A DNA stretch of 9,509 nt from an uncultured Bacilli bacterium (lineage in GTDB: Bacteria > Bacillota_I > Bacilli_A > RF39 > UBA660), in NCBI GenBank assembly GCA_934133155.1, contig CAKPAT010000046.1, positions 1 through 9,509 on the forward strand, in the 5' to 3' direction. Below the pieces are notes generated by a model. That model was not told the origin of the DNA, made no database searches, and saw nothing but the letters and a program-made list of their open reading frames with translations. Positions 5,341 to 9,509 of this stretch are shown piece after piece (positions within the stretch are counted from its first letter, which is position 1; each line of letters starts with the position of its first letter). The translations under genes and the position numbers were made by a program.

Positions 5341-6747
5341 ATGAAAGAAAAAGAAAAATACAAAATTATTAAGAAATGGAACGATGGTTCAATACCATAT
5401 AAACGAGCTAAAATTCAACTTGGTTACAGTGAGCAACACATGTACCGGTTAAAAAAATTACTAAAAGAAAAAGGCAAAGATGGATTTATACATGGAAATC
5501 GAGGGCGCAAACCAAAAATAACCATTAATCAATCTTTGTCCGATAACATTGTACTATATTATCGGACAGAATATCAAGGATTTAATTTTAGGCACTATCA
5601 GTTAATGCTAAAGAGAGAAAAAAACATAGATGTATCTTATAGTAAAATATATAAAGAACTAACTGTAAAAAACAAAATCTTATCTCCTCGAGCTAGGAAA
5701 GCTACAAAGATAAAAAACAAAAAGCTAGAGATACAAAAGAAAAAAGAAAACAAGAATAAATCAGAAAAAGAAATAAACAAGATTGCTTCAAATCAAGTGG
5801 CGTTAGAAAACTCTACACCAAGATTACCTAGACCATATAACTTTGGAGAAAATATAGAATTAGATGCTAGTTCATATATTTTTTTTGGTAACATTAAAAC
5901 ATATCTCCACCTCTCAATAGATGTGGCTAAAAATGAGTGTACTGGTGCATATTTAGACTATGGAGAAACTTTAAACGGATATTTTCATATAGCGTACCAA
6001 ATATTTGTTAACTACGGTCTACCTATAGGCTTTACTACCGATGGTAGAACTATATTTGAATATATGTCTAAGAAAATGAAAAAAGATGAAAATGCTTATT
6101 TTACACAGTTTAAACACGCTTGTGACGTTTTAGGTATCGACTTAACAGTTACTTCAAAATCTCAAAAAAAACCAAGGGTAGAAAAATATAACCAGACATT
6201 TCAAGATAGACTATCACACGAATTACATCATAAAAGCATAACTACTATTGAAGAGGCCAATGATTATTTAATTAATGTTTTTATACCAGAGTTTAATAAT
6301 CTATTTTCACGAAAGGATAATATACCATCAGTGTTTGAAAAAGTAACCGATGTTAATTCATTAAATTATATACTAGCAGTTTTATCTATTAGAACGTTTA
6401 ATAGTGGTCATTCAATAAGTTATAAGAACAAAATCTACCTACCTTACACAAAAGATAATAAACTTGTATGTTATCGTAACAAAACAAAATGTACTGTAAT
6501 AGAGGCATTTGATGGCAACTTATATGTACAAGTTTATAATGAAATTTTTATATTAAAAGAACTACAAAAGACACTTGAAGATGGTGAAACATTGGAAGAT
6601 TACTTTGAAAAAGTTCAAGATAAAAATCAAGAAAATAAACTACCTGTGCCTCAAAGCAGTTGGGATACAGATAATCTAGACGAGATATTTGAAAAAATAA
6701 ATAAAGAATATAAAATTTATGATAGTCACAATCCTAAACTTCTCTAG
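5341..6747 (+). CDS. IS1202-like (ISNCY-type) DDE transposase
   Basis: Catalyses cut or copy and strand transfer of the surrounding IS. The 468-aa form starts at the ATG at 5341: the promoter -10 ends at 5306, GGAAAG lies about 8 nt upstream, and family members typically start with a similar (N/K)EKEKYxxIKK sequence. An in-frame ATG at 5311 would add ten residues. An N-terminal helix-turn-helix lies at about residues 5-42, followed by the characteristic HGNRGRKP (51-58), a second helical DNA-binding region and a Lys/Glu-rich linker (about 115-150). The RNase H-fold catalytic core has D175 (in ELDAS), D234 (in FTTDGRT) and E281 (in RVEKYNQTFQDRL), a plausible DDE triad. There is no frameshift or internal stop. 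It converges on miaB and diverges from the membrane-protein gene. Confidence 0.9.
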   Translation: MKEKEKYKIIKKWNDGSIPYKRAKIQLGYSEQHMYRLKKLLKEKGKDGFIHGNRGRKPKITINQSLSDNIVLYYRTEYQGFNFRHYQLMLKREKNIDVSYSKIYKELTVKNKILSPRARKATKIKNKKLEIQKKKENKNKSEKEINKIASNQVALENSTPRLPRPYNFGENIELDASSYIFFGNIKTYLHLSIDVAKNECTGAYLDYGETLNGYFHIAYQIFVNYGLPIGFTTDGRTIFEYMSKKMKKDENAYFTQFKHACDVLGIDLTVTSKSQKKPRVEKYNQTFQDRLSHELHHKSITTIEEANDYLINVFIPEFNNLFSRKDNIPSVFEKVTDVNSLNYILAVLSIRTFNSGHSISYKNKIYLPYTKDNKLVCYRNKTKCTVIEAFDGNLYVQVYNEIFILKELQKTLEDGETLEDYFEKVQDKNQENKLPVPQSSWDTDNLDEIFEKINKEYKIYDSHNPKLL

Positions 6748-6758
6748 TACTTAGAAAA

Positions 6759-6821
6759 GGCATAATAAAAATCAAGGGCGAACGAAGTGAGTTCATCTTG
6801 ACCCTTGATTTCTATTATGGC
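6759..6821 (+). terminator. Long hairpin downstream of the transposase (probable IS-internal terminator)
   Basis: Arms 6759-6778 and 6802-6821 pair over 20 positions with two mismatches, including a 10-bp run (AAATCAAGGG with CCCTTGATTT). The 23-nt loop contains a smaller GAAC/GTTC stem (6780-6783 and 6791-6794). A T6 tract follows about 12 nt downstream, so it is not a textbook terminator. It begins 12 bases after the transposase stop and may end its transcript or block inward readthrough from either side. Confidence 0.45.
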
Positions 6822-6922
6822 TGACTAGAATAATTTTTTAAATAAAGCTTGCCTTTATTTGTTATCGTCCCTAAAAAATTACTTAAAGCTATTCACTTAA
6901 ATTGATATATTTTTTTAGAATT

Positions 6923-6951
6923 TTTACTAACATTTTCAAAAGTTATTGACA
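6923..6951 (-). repeat. Right terminal inverted repeat of the IS (29 bp)
   Basis: Read on the minus strand it starts TGTCAATAACTTTTG and ends ATGTTAGTAAA. It matches the left end at 24 of 29 positions. No second tandem copy lies inside it. Confidence 0.88.
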
Positions 6952-6978
6952 GAAAAAAATGGTTTACATGTGAGTAAC
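6952..6978. repeat. Target-site duplication of the IS, right copy (27 bp)
   Basis: Identical to 5215-5241. This copy is continuous with CATTTATT at the end of miaB and therefore forms the complete terminator hairpin; the left copy is interrupted by the IS before the last arm. Confidence 0.9.
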
Positions 6979-6983
6979 CATTT
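6953..6983 (-). terminator. Intrinsic terminator of miaB, inside the IS target duplication
   Basis: On the minus strand, AAATGGTTAC (6974-6983) pairs with GTAAACCATTT (6957-6967) with one bulged A and a 6-nt loop, followed by seven T ending at 6953. It overlaps the miaB stop codon. All but its first five bases lie in the 27-bp duplication. Confidence 0.85.
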
Positions 6984-8391
6984 ATTCTATTTCGCCATCC
7001 ATACTCCAAGTTTTAACATCTTTAATTTTGACATCTACGATTTTACCTAAGGCTTCTTTCGGTGCTTTAACGTTTACTAGTTTCATTGTCTCGGTGTATC
7101 CGGCTAAGATTCCTTCTTCTTTTCCTTCTTCTTCTAGTAATACTTTAACTGTTTGATTTAGGTATTTATCATTTGCTATTTTGGCATATTTGTTAATTAA
7201 ATCATTTAGTTTATATAGTCTTTGCTCTTTTTCTTCTAGTGGTGTATCGTCCTTCATTTTAGCTGCTGGTGTGCCTTCTCTTGGTGAAAATATAAAGGTA
7301 AAGGCACTATCATATTGGCATTTATTTGCCACTTCTAGGGTATCATTAAAGTCTTCTTCTGTTTCACCTGGAAAGCCAACTATTATATCTGTTGTTACTG
7401 CACAGTTTGGCACTTTGGTTTTGATTTTTTCATATAACTCTAAATAACTTTCTTTGGTGTATTTTCTTCCCATTAGTTTTAAAATTTTATTACTTCCAGA
7501 CTGCAATGGCAGGTGAATATAAGGCATGATGTTTGAGTATTTGCTAATCACGTCGATCATTTTATCTGTAAAGTCCCAAGGGTGAGATGTGATAAATCTT
7601 ATGCGTGGTATTTGCATTTCACTTACATCTTTTAAGAGGTCTGCCATATCATAGTTTATATCTAAGTCTTTGCCATATGCGTTGACGTTTTGACCTAGTA
7701 ATGTGATTTCAAGGTATCCTTTTTGCTTTAAATTTCTTACTTCGCTTAGTATATCTTCGGGCTTACGACTTCTTTGTTTACCTCTTGTATATGGGACAAT
7801 GCAGTAGGTGCAGAATTTATCGCAGCCATACATGATGTTAACCCATGCTTTATATTTACTATCCCTTTTAGCGGGCATTTGCTCGATAATGTCCCCTTCA
7901 CAGCTTAATACTTCTATTTGAAGTTTATTTGTTTCAATAGCTTTTTTTAATATGTTTGGCAAGTTATTGATGTTGTGGGTTCCAAATACTATATCAAGCC
8001 ATTTATATTTATCCATTATTTCTTTTATAACACTTTCTTCTTGAGCCATACAGCCGCACATTCCAACGATAACGTTTGGTCTAGTTTCTTTCATGTGTTT
8101 AATGCGTCCAATCATACCAAATACTTTATTGTGCGCATTTTCTCTTATGGCACATGTATTTAGTAAGATTAAATCGGCGTGTTCCATATCTATAGCTTCT
8201 TTATAGCCCATTTCTTCCAGTATAGCTTTGATATTTTCACTATCATGGACGTTCATTTGACAGCCGTATGTTTTTATAAAGTAGGTTTTGTTTTCGCCTA
8301 TTTTTTTTAAATCTTCTGGCACTTCATAGTTTACGGTTTTTACTTTGTTTTTTGTTCTTATTTTTTCTTCTTTTTGGTTTGGTATTAACAT
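6982..8391 (-). CDS. miaB: tRNA-2-methylthio-N6-dimethylallyladenosine synthase MiaB
   Basis: A radical-SAM methylthiotransferase that converts i6A37 to ms2i6A37 in tRNAs reading UNN codons, using two [4Fe-4S] clusters. The 469-aa protein shows the full architecture. The N-terminal UPF0004 domain (about 35-150) has cluster cysteines C44 (TYGCQMN), C80 (LNTCAIRE) and C114 (GCMAQ). The radical SAM core has C190-xxx-C194-xx-C197 (GCDKFCTYCIVPYTRG), followed by LLGQNVNAYG (231-240) and the HLPLQSGSN block (293-301). A TRAM RNA-binding domain fills about residues 407-469. The ATG is preceded by AAGTGAT, a modest ribosome binding site. The RNase J terminator stands just upstream, and a weak TATAAA lies between, so miaB may depend on readthrough or a weak local promoter. 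In B. subtilis, ricA and then cotE follow miaB; here an IS, a membrane protein and an ASCH gene intervene and ricA is absent. Confidence 0.95.
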   Translation of the reverse strand: MLIPNQKEEKIRTKNKVKTVNYEVPEDLKKIGENKTYFIKTYGCQMNVHDSENIKAILEEMGYKEAIDMEHADLILLNTCAIRENAHNKVFGMIGRIKHMKETRPNVIVGMCGCMAQEESVIKEIMDKYKWLDIVFGTHNINNLPNILKKAIETNKLQIEVLSCEGDIIEQMPAKRDSKYKAWVNIMYGCDKFCTYCIVPYTRGKQRSRKPEDILSEVRNLKQKGYLEITLLGQNVNAYGKDLDINYDMADLLKDVSEMQIPRIRFITSHPWDFTDKMIDVISKYSNIMPYIHLPLQSGSNKILKLMGRKYTKESYLELYEKIKTKVPNCAVTTDIIVGFPGETEEDFNDTLEVANKCQYDSAFTFIFSPREGTPAAKMKDDTPLEEKEQRLYKLNDLINKYAKIANDKYLNQTVKVLLEEEGKEEGILAGYTETMKLVNVKAPKEALGKIVDVKIKDVKTWSMDGEIE

Positions 8392-8414
8392 AAAATCACT
8401 TCATTTCTTTATAG

Positions 8415-8439
8415 AAAAACTTAGATTATTTCTAAGTTT
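8415..8439 (-). terminator. Intrinsic terminator after the RNase J gene
   Basis: On the minus strand a perfect 9-bp stem, AAACTTAGA (8431-8439) with TCTAAGTTT (8417-8425), a 5-nt loop, then T run to 8415. The first arm overlaps the stop codon (8438-8440). The stem is AT-rich, so readthrough into miaB, whose start is 24 bases further on, is likely. Confidence 0.65.
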
Positions 8440-9509
8440 ACACTTCGCCAATTACGATTAGGATCATTGGCTTACATTCTGTTTGTTCATATAAATATTT
8501 GCCTGCGGCATCTCTTATTCCTGATTTAACTTTAGTAAAGTCAACGTAATTTGATTTAGTATATTTATCAATTACTTCTTTAGAAATTTTTTCGACCTCT
8601 TTAATTAAATCAGAATTTTCTTTAACAAAGATAAATCCTCTTGTTAAAACTTCTGGACCAGATAATACTTCTTTGGTTTTCTTATCTAATGTAGCAGTTA
8701 TGATTACGATACCACTATCACTTAATAATTCACGATCTTTGATAACAAGTTCTCCAACATCGCCGGCAGCAATTCCGTCGATTAAAATATCTTCTACTGG
8801 CACCTTCATGCCTTTATCTACTAGTTTACCATTTTCAAAATATGCTACTTCACCATTTAATTTAAGTAAGATATTTTCTTCTTTTATTCCTGCTTTCATA
8901 GCAGAATTTTTTGCAGCTACTTGATGACGGTATTCACCGATAACTGGCATATAGTATTTAGGCTGCATTAGATCTATTAAAAGCATTAAATCTTCAGAAG
9001 ATGCGTGATGTGAAAGGTATTTGCTTTTTGGCAAATCGATTACCTTAGCACCGATACGTGCTAGAGTGTCATATAGTTTAGCAGCGGTAAGCTCCATTCC
9101 ATCATCTACTGGTGATAAGAATACTACTGTATCTTCTTCGGTTATGGTTACGAATTTATCATAACCACGAATAATTCTTTTTAAATTTGAGTATGGTTTT
9201 TCTCTTTCGTCAGATACTAAAACTATTATTTTTTCGTCGTTTATGTGTTTTATTGAGCAAACGCGTTTTTTATCAAAATCAATATAGTTCATATCAATAG
9301 CTTTTAAAACGACATTTTCTAAGCGTTTACCTAAAATTACGACTTTTCTATTTGTGTTTTTTATTTCGTTAAATAATTCTTGTATTCTATAAAGCTGGGT
9401 TTGATAGATATTAAATAATATTCTTCCTTCATTTTGATTTATTATTTCAGCTAACACTTCACTTACTCTATGGTTTGGTGAAGTAAAACCTTTTCTTCCA
9501 GCATATAGT
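8438..9509 (-). CDS. rnj: Ribonuclease J (metallo-beta-lactamase/beta-CASP), C-terminal part, 5' end outside window
   Basis: RNase J is a cytoplasmic mRNA- and rRNA-processing enzyme with 5'-to-3' exonuclease and endonuclease activity. The 356 residues seen here continue in frame to the window edge (YAGRKGFTSPNHRVSEVLAE upstream of an internal GTG at 9455-9457), so about 200 N-terminal residues, including the first metal-binding HxHxDH motif, lie outside. Visible parts are the second half of the beta-CASP domain (EGRILFNIYQTQLYRIQEL), the return of the beta-lactamase fold with the motif-C histidine in KYLSHHASSEDL and the conserved QPKYYMPVIGEYRH. The C-terminal domain follows, with LSDSGIVIITATLD and the LTRGFIFVKE block. 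B. subtilis RNase J1 has His in PVHGE where this protein has Ile. J1 and J2 types cannot be separated from this part. A terminator overlaps the stop. Confidence 0.9.
   Translation of the reverse strand, partial: LYAGRKGFTSPNHRVSEVLAEIINQNEGRILFNIYQTQLYRIQELFNEIKNTNRKVVILGKRLENVVLKAIDMNYIDFDKKRVCSIKHINDEKIIVLVSDEREKPYSNLKRIIRGYDKFVTITEEDTVVFLSPVDDGMELTAAKLYDTLARIGAKVIDLPKSKYLSHHASSEDLMLLIDLMQPKYYMPVIGEYRHQVAAKNSAMKAGIKEENILLKLNGEVAYFENGKLVDKGMKVPVEDILIDGIAAGDVGELVIKDRELLSDSGIVIITATLDKKTKEVLSGPEVLTRGFIFVKENSDLIKEVEKISKEVIDKYTKSNYVDFTKVKSGIRDAAGKYLYEQTECKPMILIVIGEV

Larger units (their letters stand above)
5242..6951 (+). mobile_element. Complete IS1202-like insertion sequence, 1710 bp
   Basis: The ends are imperfect 29-bp inverted repeats starting TGT (5242-5270 and 6923-6951; 24 of 29 positions identical), enclosing one transposase gene. 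A 27-bp exact direct repeat flanks the element. IS1202 of Streptococcus pneumoniae is, to my knowledge, about 1.75 kb with 23-bp imperfect inverted repeats and a 27-bp target duplication, so size, ends and duplication length all agree. The transposase is on the plus strand, against all host genes. A second tandem copy of the end repeat follows the left terminus. Between the transposase stop and the right end there is a long hairpin (6759-6821), a short AAATAAAG/CTTTATTT hairpin (6840-6860) and no other gene. Open frame, intact ends and exact duplication suggest a fairly recent and possibly still mobile insertion. Confidence 0.9.

Noticed and set aside
6759..6821. Integron attC site or XerCD dif-like site
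   Set aside because: There are no recognisable core sites or 11-6-11 bp arrangement; the structure is a plain long stem inside the IS.

Overview
This window is AT-rich, low-GC Gram-positive DNA. A CotE-type spore-coat gene close to miaB and an RNase J gene suggests an endospore-forming or spore-ancestry member of the Bacilli/Firmicutes. In Bacillus subtilis, rnjB (ymfA), miaB (ymcB), ricA (ymcA) and cotE lie in the same chromosomal region, miaB-ricA-cotE consecutively. All 12 genes fit the standard genetic code: Trp is TGG where checked, and stops are 8 TAA, 4 TAG and no TGA. An uncultured gut-type lineage is plausible but cannot be proven from this sequence.

Layout: every host gene lies on the minus strand, so transcription runs from right to left. 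From the right edge these are: the 3' part of an RNase J gene (8438-9509, open at the window edge); miaB (6982-8391); an insertion sequence (5242-6951) whose transposase is the only plus-strand gene; a single-pass membrane protein of unknown function (3835-5160); an ASCH-domain protein (3327-3740); cotE (2732-3277); the rpsP-khpA operon (2143-2660); two tandem type IV pilin-like genes (1357-2084); a 5'-truncated SIS-domain remnant (745-1329); and a D,D-carboxypeptidase that stops before its third catalytic motif (35-703).

The transcription units are packed tightly. Several intrinsic terminators overlap the stop codon of their own gene. In two places a terminator runs directly into the next gene's promoter: the descending arm of the cotE terminator carries the -35 of rpsP, and the ancestral miaB terminator abutted the -35 of the membrane-protein gene.

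The most notable object is a complete 1710-bp IS1202-like insertion sequence. It has 29-bp imperfect terminal inverted repeats, an extra tandem copy of the repeat at its left end lying over the transposase promoter, and an exact 27-bp target duplication. The duplicated target is most of the miaB terminator hairpin. The long duplication left a complete terminator beside miaB and the complete promoter beside the membrane-protein gene, so the insertion appears transcriptionally quiet for both neighbours.

The left end of the window looks eroded: the dac gene lacks its KTG box and the SIS gene lacks its 5' half. I found no CRISPR array, tRNA or rRNA gene, or recognisable riboswitch.
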